DNA from: JAAUTS01 sp038250235
GTDB taxonomy: Bacteria; Verrucomicrobiota; Verrucomicrobiia; Methylacidiphilales; JAAUTS01
DNA: 64,000 nt
NCBI GenBank assembly: GCA_038250235.1
Contig: JBBSCO010000002.1
Span: 36,744-100,743 of the forward strand
Direction of reading: 5' to 3'
The notes beneath the pieces were generated by a model. It was given only the letters and a program-made list of their open reading frames with translations, was not told the DNA's origin and did no database searches. This document shows, piece by piece, positions 35,987-44,087 of the stretch (its first letter is position 1; every line of letters starts with the position of its first letter). The position numbers and the translations under genes were made by a program.

Positions 35987-36110
35987 TCCGAGCGCCAAGG
36001 TATGATGGGTTGGCCGACAGGAGGTTGGGCCGTTGGCAAGGCGCGAGCGGAGGCCCTTATCTGAACTGACCCGGATCAAGCGAGCAACCCGTCTTACCTT
36101 GGCGCCCGGA
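35987..36110. repeat. 124-nt element with 26-bp near-perfect inverted ends
   Basis: Arms 35987-36012 and 36085-36110 pair at 23 Watson-Crick plus one G-T position out of 26, including an unbroken 11-bp core (GCGCCAAGGTA with its complement). The 72-nt centre has its own GGGCC/GGCCC pair (36027-36031, 36052-36056). It lies alone between the broken GT-C-like gene and the HAD-UbiA gene. There is no T-run after it. Candidates are a MITE or REP-like element, a structured RNA, or a recombination site. It does not fit the attC core rules. Confidence 0.75.
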
Positions 36111-36159
36111 TCACTAGTGCTTGATGGCGGAGGCATCTGCCTGTTAACTCAGGTAAACC

Positions 36160-37614
36160 ATGAGCAATGTCATGAATCCACAGACCGGCGGGGAGTCGTC
36201 CATTCTGGTGGTTGATCTGGATGGAACCCTGTTCAAAGGGGATCTTTTGTGGGAAAGCCTGCTTCTTTATCTTCTGCCTGCACCATGGCGTATATTTGTT
36301 GTTATCAGTTGGGTACTGAAAGGCGGAAGGACTCTGCTCAAAGCCGGACTGGCGGAGAACGTGATCCCCGATGGAACCCTGCTTCCCTGGAATCCGGCTG
36401 TAGTCGCCTTTTGTGAAGGTCGTGCCGGGGAAGGTTGGAAAATTGTTTTAGCAACGGCATCAAATGAGAGCATGGCCCGGAAAGTAACAGCCCATTTTCC
36501 TTTTGTCTCGGAAGTCATGGGCAGTGATGTTTCCCGTAATCTGAAAGGGGAGGCCAAGGCGGAGCTTCTGGTTCAAAGACTGGGGTTGGGCCAATTTGAA
36601 TATATCGGCGACAGTGCTGCGGATCTTCCTGTCTGGACAATGGCAAAGAAAGCCTGGTTTGTGGGATCTGAAGTCCGTCGTCGCAGTCTTGGCCAAAAAC
36701 TTGGAAAGTCCCTTGAGCAGATTGGGGAGGAAAATCGTTACTCCTTTCAACATTTTTTCAAAGCGATGCGTCCCCATCAATGGCTGAAAAATCTGCTCAT
36801 ATTTGTTCCTTTGCTGGCCGCGCATCAATGGATGGATAAGGGGATTTGGGAACAGGCCATTCCTGTGTTTTTTGCTTTGTGTTGTGTGGCATCTGCCTCC
36901 TATCTTCTGAACGATCTGGCCGACCTCAATGCAGACCGTTGCCATATACGCAAAAAGTATCGGGCTTTTGCCTCGGGTGATCTGAGTATTTTGGCAGGCT
37001 TGACGGCAATGCTGGTTTTATTTGCCTGTGGAATGTTGTTGGCGGCCGTTTCCGGACCGGCCGCACTTGTTGCAACACTGGCCTACTTTTTGTTTTCGGT
37101 GCTTTATTCCCTGCGGGTGAAGTCACTGCCTGTTTTTGATGTGGTATTCCTCTCCGGGCTGTACACCTATCGTATAGTGCTGGGCGGTATCGCCTCCGCG
37201 GTCATGGTTTCCTCGTGGCTGCTGGCTTTTTCCATCACTTTTTTCCTCGGGTTGGCTTTATTGAAACGTTATGTTGAATTGGAGAATCTTCCGGATGCGG
37301 CAGTGGTTCCGGGCAGGGGTTATATCAAGGGGGATCTGGAGTTTGTCCGGGTTTCGGGTATTGCCTCCGGTTTTCTTTCGGTGGTGGTTCTGGCTCTTTA
37401 TCTCGACAGCTCTGCCAGCAGCGCCCTTTATCTGGCTCCGCAGTGGTTGTGGGGGATTGGGCTGGCCCTTCTTTTTTGGATTATCCGCGTGTGGTTTTTG
37501 GCTGGAAGAAGACAAATGAACGATGATCCGGTTTGGTTCGCCGCCAGAGATCCCGTCACCCTGGTTTTGGGTCTTGTCTGTCTGGTGATGATCATCCTGG
37601 CGGGGCCTATCTGA
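36160..37614 (+). CDS. HAD phosphatase-UbiA prenyltransferase fusion (DPPR synthase-like)
   Basis: 484 residues with two parts. Residues 1-200 are a HAD phosphatase: VVDLDGTLFKG with D19 and D21, LATASNE for motif II, and YIGDSAADLPVW for motif IV. From about residue 204 an eight-to-nine-helix UbiA domain follows: MRPHQWLKNLLIFVPLLA and NDLADLNADRCHIRKKYRAF, the type seen in decaprenyl-phosphate phosphoribosyltransferase. In mycobacteria this step links PRPP to decaprenyl phosphate and a separate phosphatase removes the 5'-phosphate. Here the fused HAD domain could do that. The stop overlaps the next gene (TGATG), so the three pathway genes are coupled. The pathway role is inferred. Confidence 0.82.
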   Translation: MSNVMNPQTGGESSILVVDLDGTLFKGDLLWESLLLYLLPAPWRIFVVISWVLKGGRTLLKAGLAENVIPDGTLLPWNPAVVAFCEGRAGEGWKIVLATASNESMARKVTAHFPFVSEVMGSDVSRNLKGEAKAELLVQRLGLGQFEYIGDSAADLPVWTMAKKAWFVGSEVRRRSLGQKLGKSLEQIGEENRYSFQHFFKAMRPHQWLKNLLIFVPLLAAHQWMDKGIWEQAIPVFFALCCVASASYLLNDLADLNADRCHIRKKYRAFASGDLSILAGLTAMLVLFACGMLLAAVSGPAALVATLAYFLFSVLYSLRVKSLPVFDVVFLSGLYTYRIVLGGIASAVMVSSWLLAFSITFFLGLALLKRYVELENLPDAAVVPGRGYIKGDLEFVRVSGIASGFLSVVVLALYLDSSASSALYLAPQWLWGIGLALLFWIIRVWFLAGRRQMNDDPVWFAARDPVTLVLGLVCLVMIILAGPI

Positions 37615-38927
37615 TGACTCTCCACACCAAAACCTTATATTCCTGGGGGAGAAGAAAGACATCCGGTTCCAAAGTCTTTCCATTGTCCTGGCGGGGTGAC
37701 TTACTCCCATCCTGCGCTGGAAAACTGTTGCCTTACGGAATGGGGCGTAGCTACGGCGATTCCTGTCTGTTGGACGATGGATGCCAGATAGAAACAGTTG
37801 GCCTGGATCATTTGATCGCTTTCGATGCCGCATCAGGAGTGATCCGCTGCGAGGCCGGATGCACCATTGCCTCGTTGCTGGAGTTTGCGGTTCCCAGAGG
37901 GTGGTTTGTTCCGGTCTCACCGGGAACAAAATTTGTTACTTTGGGCGGTTGTCTGGCCAATGATGTGCACGGTAAAAACCACCACACTGCCGGAACTTTC
38001 GGGTGTTTTGTCACACGTTTCGGCCTTCGCCGATCTGACGGGTTGGAGATGGAATGCAGCCCGGGGGAGAATTCCGGTTTGTTCCATGCGACCATCGGTG
38101 GGCTGGGACTGACAGGTCTGATTCTTTGGGTTGAATTGAAATTGAAAAGGATCTTCGGACCGTTCATTCGTCAAAGGATGCAGAAGCTAAAGGGGTTGGA
38201 CTCTTTTTTTGAGGTGGCGAGGCGTGAGGACAATAACGTTGAATATTCGGTGGCATGGCTTGATGCAGGCCACGCAGGAGATCCAAGAGGTCTTTTTATC
38301 GCGGGCAATCATTGCAGTGAAGAGATGAAACCGTCACCTTATTCAGCCGACACACGTCTTTCTCTCCCTGTGGTGTTGCCTGATTTTGCAATGGGAACCT
38401 GGTCGATCAATTTGATGAACACAACCTTTTATCAGGCGAATGCACACAGGTCGGCTGATCGGACTGTCCACATAGATCCCTTTTTTTATCCGCTCGATGC
38501 AGTGGGCCACTGGAACCGGGCCTATGGGAAGAAAGGGCTGGCGCAATACCAGTTTGTGGTTCCGATGGAATACGGACCCGAAGCACTGAGTGAAACACTC
38601 GGGAAAGTCCAAGCCTCCAGGCAGACCTCTTTTTTAACGGTGGTCAAGTTGTTTGGATCCGTCCCATCGCCCGGACTGCTTTCGTTTCCCAGACCCGGTG
38701 TAACGGTTTGTTTTGATTTTCCTTTTCTTGGTGAGAGAACCTTGAAGTTGCTGGATGATCTGGATCGCACGGTCTTTTCCTGCGGGGGGGCCTTGTATCC
38801 GGCCAAGGATTTCAGAATGAGCCGGGAATCGTTTGAAAGATCCTTTCCCCGTCATCAGGAATTCAAGCAATGGATCGACCCGGCCTTTTCCTCGAATTTC
38901 GCCCAAAGAACGGGACTTACCACATGA
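37614..38927 (+). CDS. dprE1: Decaprenylphosphoryl-ribose 2'-oxidase homologue (DprE1-like)
   Basis: FAD-dependent oxidase of the DprE1 family, 437 residues. The FAD domain has GMGRSYGDS and PVSPGTKFVTLGG, then NDVHGKNHH, the family's most characteristic stretch. The C-terminal part has FLTVVKLFG and SFPRPGVTVCFDFPF with C366, and LYPAKDFR with K398, which align with mycobacterial Cys387 and Lys418. In mycobacteria DprE1 oxidises decaprenylphosphoryl-ribose at C2'. The start at 37614 overlaps the HAD-UbiA stop by one base; the stop overlaps the reductase start (ATGA). The substrate here is inferred from homology and context. Confidence 0.85.
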   Translation: MTLHTKTLYSWGRRKTSGSKVFPLSWRGDLLPSCAGKLLPYGMGRSYGDSCLLDDGCQIETVGLDHLIAFDAASGVIRCEAGCTIASLLEFAVPRGWFVPVSPGTKFVTLGGCLANDVHGKNHHTAGTFGCFVTRFGLRRSDGLEMECSPGENSGLFHATIGGLGLTGLILWVELKLKRIFGPFIRQRMQKLKGLDSFFEVARREDNNVEYSVAWLDAGHAGDPRGLFIAGNHCSEEMKPSPYSADTRLSLPVVLPDFAMGTWSINLMNTTFYQANAHRSADRTVHIDPFFYPLDAVGHWNRAYGKKGLAQYQFVVPMEYGPEALSETLGKVQASRQTSFLTVVKLFGSVPSPGLLSFPRPGVTVCFDFPFLGERTLKLLDDLDRTVFSCGGALYPAKDFRMSRESFERSFPRHQEFKQWIDPAFSSNFAQRTGLTT

Positions 38928-39658
38928 AATCCATCCTTGTTTTGGGGGCGACCTCCGCCATTGCCGTATCCTTCTGCAGAAAGCTGGCATCATCGGGAGC
39001 TTCCTTCTTTCTTCTGGGCAGAAACCAGGAACGGCTTCGCGTAGTGGCTGAAGATCTCTTGGTCAGGGGAGCCCTTTCTGTGGAAACCAGAGTGGTGGTT
39101 CCTGGAGACTTCTTTTCGTTGCGGGCAGCAATGACGGAGGGCCTTTCTTCAGGCGGAATACCGGATCTTTTCCTGGCGGCGCAGGGTTTGTTACCTTTGC
39201 AGGAAGAATGTGAAAAGGATCCCTTTTTGTTAGGAGAAGTTTTCCAGGTGAATGCCGTGGAGGTCATGCAGGCCACCCTGCTGGCGGCTGCCGAATTTGA
39301 ACGGCAGGGGCATGGGGACTGTGTTATCATCGGTTCAGTAGCGGGTGACCGTGGTCGGCGTGGAAATTACGTTTATGGCGCGGCCAAGGCGTCGCTTGAA
39401 ACTTTCTGCGACGGTCTGAGGCAACGGCTGGAGCCTGCCTGCCGGGTGCTTTTGGTTAAACCGGGCCCAGTGGATACACCAATGACGGCACATCTGGCCA
39501 AAGGAGTTCTTTTCACCACACCGGAGAAAGTTGCCAGGGATATCATGGCGGCACTCGGGCGGGACTCTGGTGTGCTTTACACGCCTTTCTATTGGAGATG
39601 GGTTATGGGTTTGATCCGCCTCCTCCCGGCAAGAATTGTCAAACGACTGCGTGCTTGA
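38924..39658 (+). CDS. dprE2: Short-chain reductase, DprE2-like (keto-ribose to arabinose)
   Basis: 244-residue SDR. The nucleotide loop LVLGATSAIA is the DprE2-type variant, and SVAGDRGRRGNYVYGAAKA holds the catalytic serine, Y151 and K155. In mycobacteria DprE2 reduces the 2'-keto intermediate made by DprE1 to decaprenylphosphoryl-arabinose. Coupling to the DprE1-like gene through an ATGA overlap strongly supports the same pair reaction here. The large GT-C gene starts 53 bases later, and the product would be a lipid-linked D-arabinofuranose donor for it. The start at 38924 is preferred over the longer open frame. Confidence 0.85.
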   Translation: MKSILVLGATSAIAVSFCRKLASSGASFFLLGRNQERLRVVAEDLLVRGALSVETRVVVPGDFFSLRAAMTEGLSSGGIPDLFLAAQGLLPLQEECEKDPFLLGEVFQVNAVEVMQATLLAAAEFERQGHGDCVIIGSVAGDRGRRGNYVYGAAKASLETFCDGLRQRLEPACRVLLVKPGPVDTPMTAHLAKGVLFTTPEKVARDIMAALGRDSGVLYTPFYWRWVMGLIRLLPARIVKRLRA

Positions 39659-39711
39659 ACCCGCCCTGCTCTATGGCAGCCTCAGGTCGTGAAAGGAAAG
39701 CAGGAAACCGC

Positions 39712-42700
39712 ATGACAGCGGATCGAAAAAACCTGGGTGCAGGTGTATTGCTTCTGCTTTCCCTGATCCTCTGTTTTGGTGCGGCGGCGAGGTTTTATGG
39801 CCTGAATTGGGATCAATCGGCGGGGCAGCATCCGGACGAGCGCCATGTCATGATGTGTGCAGGACGCCTGGATTGGCCGAAATCCTGGTCGGACTATTTC
39901 AATGAGGCGGCATCCCCGCTGAACCCCCGCAACCGAGAGGCACATTTCTTCGCTTACGGCACACTGCCCAGCACATTACTCAGGGGAGTCATGGAGTTGG
40001 GAGGGATCAAGTCTCCGGGACAGATGGCCATTACGGGGCGGGTGCTTTCCGCATTGGCTGATACCGCCGTCATCGCGCTTGTCTTTGCATTGGCTTGGAC
40101 ACTTTATCGGCGTGGCACATTGGCCCTGTTGGCAGCACTGTTTTACGCGTTGGCCGTGTTACCTATCCAACAGGCCCATTTTTTTGTTGTGGATCCGTTC
40201 GCCAACTTTTTTGTGGCATTGGCGTTGTTGTTTCTGGCCAGAGCGGGGAAAAGTGGAAATTGGCTTGAGTATGCAGGAACTGGAGTTGCCTTGGGGTTGG
40301 CTCTCAGTTGTAAGATTTCCGTGGCCACATTTGGATTGCCGGTGGCACTGGTTGCACTCCTTCCGCTTTCCGGCGAAATCCGGGATTGGAAAACAGGGCT
40401 TCGGACAGCGGTATTGCGCACATTGGTCTTCTCTCTTGCCACAATAGTGACGGTGCGTCTGGCTCTTCCCGATGCATTCAGCGGTTTTTGGCCATGGGAA
40501 CTTGCACCCCGCTGGCTGGCCAACATGCGCGAAGTGATCAACATCAGTACCGGCGTGATTGATATACCTTTTACGCGTCAGTTTTTTGGAAGAACGCCGC
40601 TGCTCTGGCCTTGGTGGAACATGGTCATGTGGGGTCTGGGCCTGGGATTGGGCATTACAGCCTGGATCGCGTGGGGCGTTGCTTCCTGGCAACTAATCCG
40701 CCAACGCATTTGGATCCATGCGGTTCCTGTGATCTGGATTGCCACGGTCTTTTTCCACCAGGGTTTTACCTACCAGGCAACCCTCCGTTATTTTCTCCCG
40801 ATTTACGGTGCCCTTTGTGTTTTGGCTGCCTGGCTGCTGGTGACGGCAAGCTCGGGAAAAAGTTTTCCCGTGAAGGCCTGGCTCGGAAGAGCTGCTGTCA
40901 TTCTGGTGGTTTTGTTCACCTCAGCCTGGGCCTTAGGCTTTCTTACCATTTATTCCAAGCCGCACACCCGTGTTGAAGCTTCCCGTTGGATTTACGAACA
41001 TATCGAGCCGGGGAAAACTCTGGCTTGTGAGCACTGGGACGATTTTCTTCCGCTGCCTTTTGGCGCAGCGCGTGACCCGGGGCGTTATAATCAGATTGAA
41101 CTTCCTCTTTATGTGGCAGACAACATGGAAAAACGCGGGGAACTGCTGTCCAAGCTGAACCGCGCCGACTACATCATCATCGCGAGTCAAAAGCTGAGGG
41201 ATTCCATTCCGAGGATGCCACACCGCTATCCCTTCACAATCAGTTATTATGAAGGTCTGGAGGATGGATCTCTCGGCTTTGATCGTGTGGCGGAGTTCAG
41301 GCGGGATCTGAATTTTTTTGGTTTCCCGGTCTCTACCCGAACTGCGGAAGAAGCCTTCAGTGTGTATGATCATCCGCCGGTCAGTATCTATAAAAAAGCG
41401 TCCCGGTATGATCCTGAGCTGCTTGTTTCCCGTTTCAATGCCATTCCATTGGAAGGGGTCAGTGATACCAGGGAGCCGGTAAAACCACAGCCCTCAATGA
41501 CACGGGAGGGAGTGAAAAAAAAGCAGAAGGAACCTGGCAGGCCGGAATCCGATGTTCTGCTTTCGCCTGAGCGTTGGGCGGCGGCCCAAAAACAGGGCAC
41601 CTGGAGCGAAATATTTGACCGTCATTCGATTCCGGTGCGTTTCCCTCTTTTGGTCTGGGTGGCACATCTGCTTGTTTTGCAGGTGGCAGGCTGGGCGCTG
41701 CTGGGACCTTTGTTGAAAGTTTTGCCGGATCGGGGAGCGGCACTGGCCCGGCCCTTTGCCATTCTCATTCCCGCCTGGTTTCTCTGGCTATTGGCCAGCA
41801 CAGGTTTAGCCCCCAATGATCGGACGACCTACTGGATGATTCTGGGGTTGTTTGCGTTGTCAGGCTTGTGGGCCAGCTGGCATGGGAGGCGGGATTGGAA
41901 AATATGGAGTCAAAAGGGGAAGGGGGAGGCTTTCCGTGTGGAGATTGTTTTCTGGCTGGCTTTTTTTGGTTTCATACTCGTTAGGGCCGGAAATCCCGAT
42001 CTTTGGCATGCTTCATGGGGAGGGGAAAAACCCATGGAGATGTCATTTCTTTATGGCGTCCTGCGTTCCGAGGCATTTCCTCCCATGAACCCGTGGTTTG
42101 CCGGGGGATTCATCAACTATTACTACTTCGGATTTGTTCTGTGTGGAACCTTGATCAAGGGGCTGGGGATTTTGCCCGAGGTGGGGTTCAATCTTTGTCT
42201 GGCGACTTTTTTTGCTCTGGCCTGTGCGGCAACAGCTTCCGCCGCCCGCGCCCTGCGCCCCAAGGCCGGATGGATGCTGGCCTGGTCTGCTACGGCGTTT
42301 GTTATGTTAGTGGGAAATTTGTTTCAAATCCGGTTCATCTGGCGACAGTTGATCCGGTTGGGATCTGCTGATCATGAACTGAAGTTTCCGATTGTTTCAG
42401 ATTTGATCCGTGTGGCACACGGCGTAATCCATTGGCTGGAAGGGAAAAGATTGGCCCCCTACGATGCGGATCTTTATTGGGTCGCGGCCCGGGCCATCAC
42501 AGGTGAAGAAGTGGCTCCAGTAACGGAGTTTCCATATTGGAGTTTTCTGTACGGGGATCTTCACCCCCATCTGATGGCGCTTCCTTTTACGTTGTGTGTG
42601 ATTATTTTATTGGTTGCCTGGGTAAAATCGTCGGGATTCCGGATCAGGGCCGGATTGATTGTTCTAACCGGCTTTACCCTCGGATTTTTCTGGCCGACCA

Positions 42701-44079
42701 ACACATGGGATTGGCCCACTTACGGGGCACTTAGCGGTCTGGTGCTGTTTCTTGCCTGCTGGAAGGAAGAATCCACCGGGGGGTTGATGGGTTTTGCGAA
42801 GGCGATGGCGAAATCCCTGGGAATCTTTGCGATCATGATGATCCTGGGCTACCTGGCCTTTCTCCCGTTTCACCGGACGTATGTGCCGGGCTACGGAGCT
42901 TTTGAAAACTGGAAGGGCGCAAAGACTAAGCTTTTGGATTATCTTTTTATTTACGGATTCTTTCTTTTCATACTTGGAAGTTATGTGATCTCTTGCTGTA
43001 TGCGGATGGAAATCTTCCGTGGATTCAGGCTGTATGTTGTTTTATTCCAGTCCGCTTTGAAGCAGAAACGGAGATTGTCCCGCAGCCGTCTGATCCGCCT
43101 TGCCTTTTTGCGTCATGCTAGCCTGTTGGGCGCTCTCATGACATTGGTTTTGGTGGCACTGGCGTTCCTCTGCCTGATCCGCACGTCCCTGACGGCACTG
43201 CTTCTGTCAGGTATTGTCTTTTCCCTGGTATTGATCTGGCACCGGCGGCGTGATCCCCTGGGTGCAATCCCGGCTCTATTCAGCCTGCTGGCCTTTGTGC
43301 TTTCGTTGACAGTTGAATACGTTGTGCTGGTGGGCGATATCGGACGGATGAACACGGTTTTTAAATTTTATTATCAGGTCTGGGTATTCTTCGCATTGGC
43401 TTCAGCATTGGCATTGCCGCATGTTTTGGCGGCGTGGCGCGGATGGCCTACACGTTGGAAAACGGTCTGGATGTCGGGATTTGTCCTGCTGTTGTTTGCC
43501 GTCATGCTGTATCCTTTGTTGGCCACACCCGCGAAAATAAAAGACCGCTTTGTCAGGACACCCCTGACTTTGGACGGGCTGGCATTTGCCCAGAACGGTC
43601 ATTACACATGGAAGGGGAATTCACTCGCGCTGGGGCCCGATCTGCACGCCATCCGGTGGTTGCAGGACAATATCCAGGGCTCACCGGTCATCCTCGAGAT
43701 GAACACAGGTAATTTTCTGTACACCTGGGGTTCCAGATTTTCGATTCATACCGGATTGCCCTCCGTGGTTGGATGGAACTGGCATCAGCGACAGCAGCAG
43801 GCAGGTATCCGGAACAACCGCGTCGATGCACGTATTGCTGATGTGGTGAAAATATATAACACCTTAGATACAGGATTGGCGATGCAGCTGATGAACAAGT
43901 ACGGAGTCCGTCTGGTTGTGGTGGGTGAACTTGAAAGGGTTCTGGGTAGTCCGGAGGGTATCGCGAAATTTGAGGCTATGGGCCTCTCCAAATTGTATGA
44001 TGAGGAAGGTGTCAGGATCTACGAAGTTCCGGTCAATGATTCCAGCGGAAAATTAGAAAAGAGTGTGAGGGTTCCCTGA
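39712..44079 (+). CDS. Giant GT-C-type membrane protein with C-terminal DUF2298/YYY domain
   Basis: 1455 residues, start at ATG 39712 behind CAGGAAA. Two membrane regions are joined by a hydrophilic middle. The N-terminal 450 residues look like an ArnT/PMT-type GT-C enzyme (acidic pair in GQHPDERHVMM, many helices, VLPIQQAHFFVVDPF). Residues about 430-650 are soluble and Lys/Pro-rich (TREGVKKKQKEPGRPE). From about residue 720 the DUF2298 (Chlor_Arch_YYY) type follows: MNPWFAGGFINYYYFGFVL, FPYWSFLYGDLHPHLMALPF and FFWPTNTWDWPTYG. It is probably a fusion of two glycosyltransferase-like halves. Donor and acceptor are unknown; a polyprenyl-phosphate sugar is likely. Confidence 0.8.
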   Translation: MTADRKNLGAGVLLLLSLILCFGAAARFYGLNWDQSAGQHPDERHVMMCAGRLDWPKSWSDYFNEAASPLNPRNREAHFFAYGTLPSTLLRGVMELGGIKSPGQMAITGRVLSALADTAVIALVFALAWTLYRRGTLALLAALFYALAVLPIQQAHFFVVDPFANFFVALALLFLARAGKSGNWLEYAGTGVALGLALSCKISVATFGLPVALVALLPLSGEIRDWKTGLRTAVLRTLVFSLATIVTVRLALPDAFSGFWPWELAPRWLANMREVINISTGVIDIPFTRQFFGRTPLLWPWWNMVMWGLGLGLGITAWIAWGVASWQLIRQRIWIHAVPVIWIATVFFHQGFTYQATLRYFLPIYGALCVLAAWLLVTASSGKSFPVKAWLGRAAVILVVLFTSAWALGFLTIYSKPHTRVEASRWIYEHIEPGKTLACEHWDDFLPLPFGAARDPGRYNQIELPLYVADNMEKRGELLSKLNRADYIIIASQKLRDSIPRMPHRYPFTISYYEGLEDGSLGFDRVAEFRRDLNFFGFPVSTRTAEEAFSVYDHPPVSIYKKASRYDPELLVSRFNAIPLEGVSDTREPVKPQPSMTREGVKKKQKEPGRPESDVLLSPERWAAAQKQGTWSEIFDRHSIPVRFPLLVWVAHLLVLQVAGWALLGPLLKVLPDRGAALARPFAILIPAWFLWLLASTGLAPNDRTTYWMILGLFALSGLWASWHGRRDWKIWSQKGKGEAFRVEIVFWLAFFGFILVRAGNPDLWHASWGGEKPMEMSFLYGVLRSEAFPPMNPWFAGGFINYYYFGFVLCGTLIKGLGILPEVGFNLCLATFFALACAATASAARALRPKAGWMLAWSATAFVMLVGNLFQIRFIWRQLIRLGSADHELKFPIVSDLIRVAHGVIHWLEGKRLAPYDADLYWVAARAITGEEVAPVTEFPYWSFLYGDLHPHLMALPFTLCVIILLVAWVKSSGFRIRAGLIVLTGFTLGFFWPTNTWDWPTYGALSGLVLFLACWKEESTGGLMGFAKAMAKSLGIFAIMMILGYLAFLPFHRTYVPGYGAFENWKGAKTKLLDYLFIYGFFLFILGSYVISCCMRMEIFRGFRLYVVLFQSALKQKRRLSRSRLIRLAFLRHASLLGALMTLVLVALAFLCLIRTSLTALLLSGIVFSLVLIWHRRRDPLGAIPALFSLLAFVLSLTVEYVVLVGDIGRMNTVFKFYYQVWVFFALASALALPHVLAAWRGWPTRWKTVWMSGFVLLLFAVMLYPLLATPAKIKDRFVRTPLTLDGLAFAQNGHYTWKGNSLALGPDLHAIRWLQDNIQGSPVILEMNTGNFLYTWGSRFSIHTGLPSVVGWNWHQRQQQAGIRNNRVDARIADVVKIYNTLDTGLAMQLMNKYGVRLVVVGELERVLGSPEGIAKFEAMGLSKLYDEEGVRIYEVPVNDSSGKLEKSVRVP

Positions 44080-44087
44080 AACAACGT

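Noticed and set aside
35987..36110. Integron attC site
   Set aside because: The required RYYYAAC and GTTRRRY core sites are not at the ends of the element.
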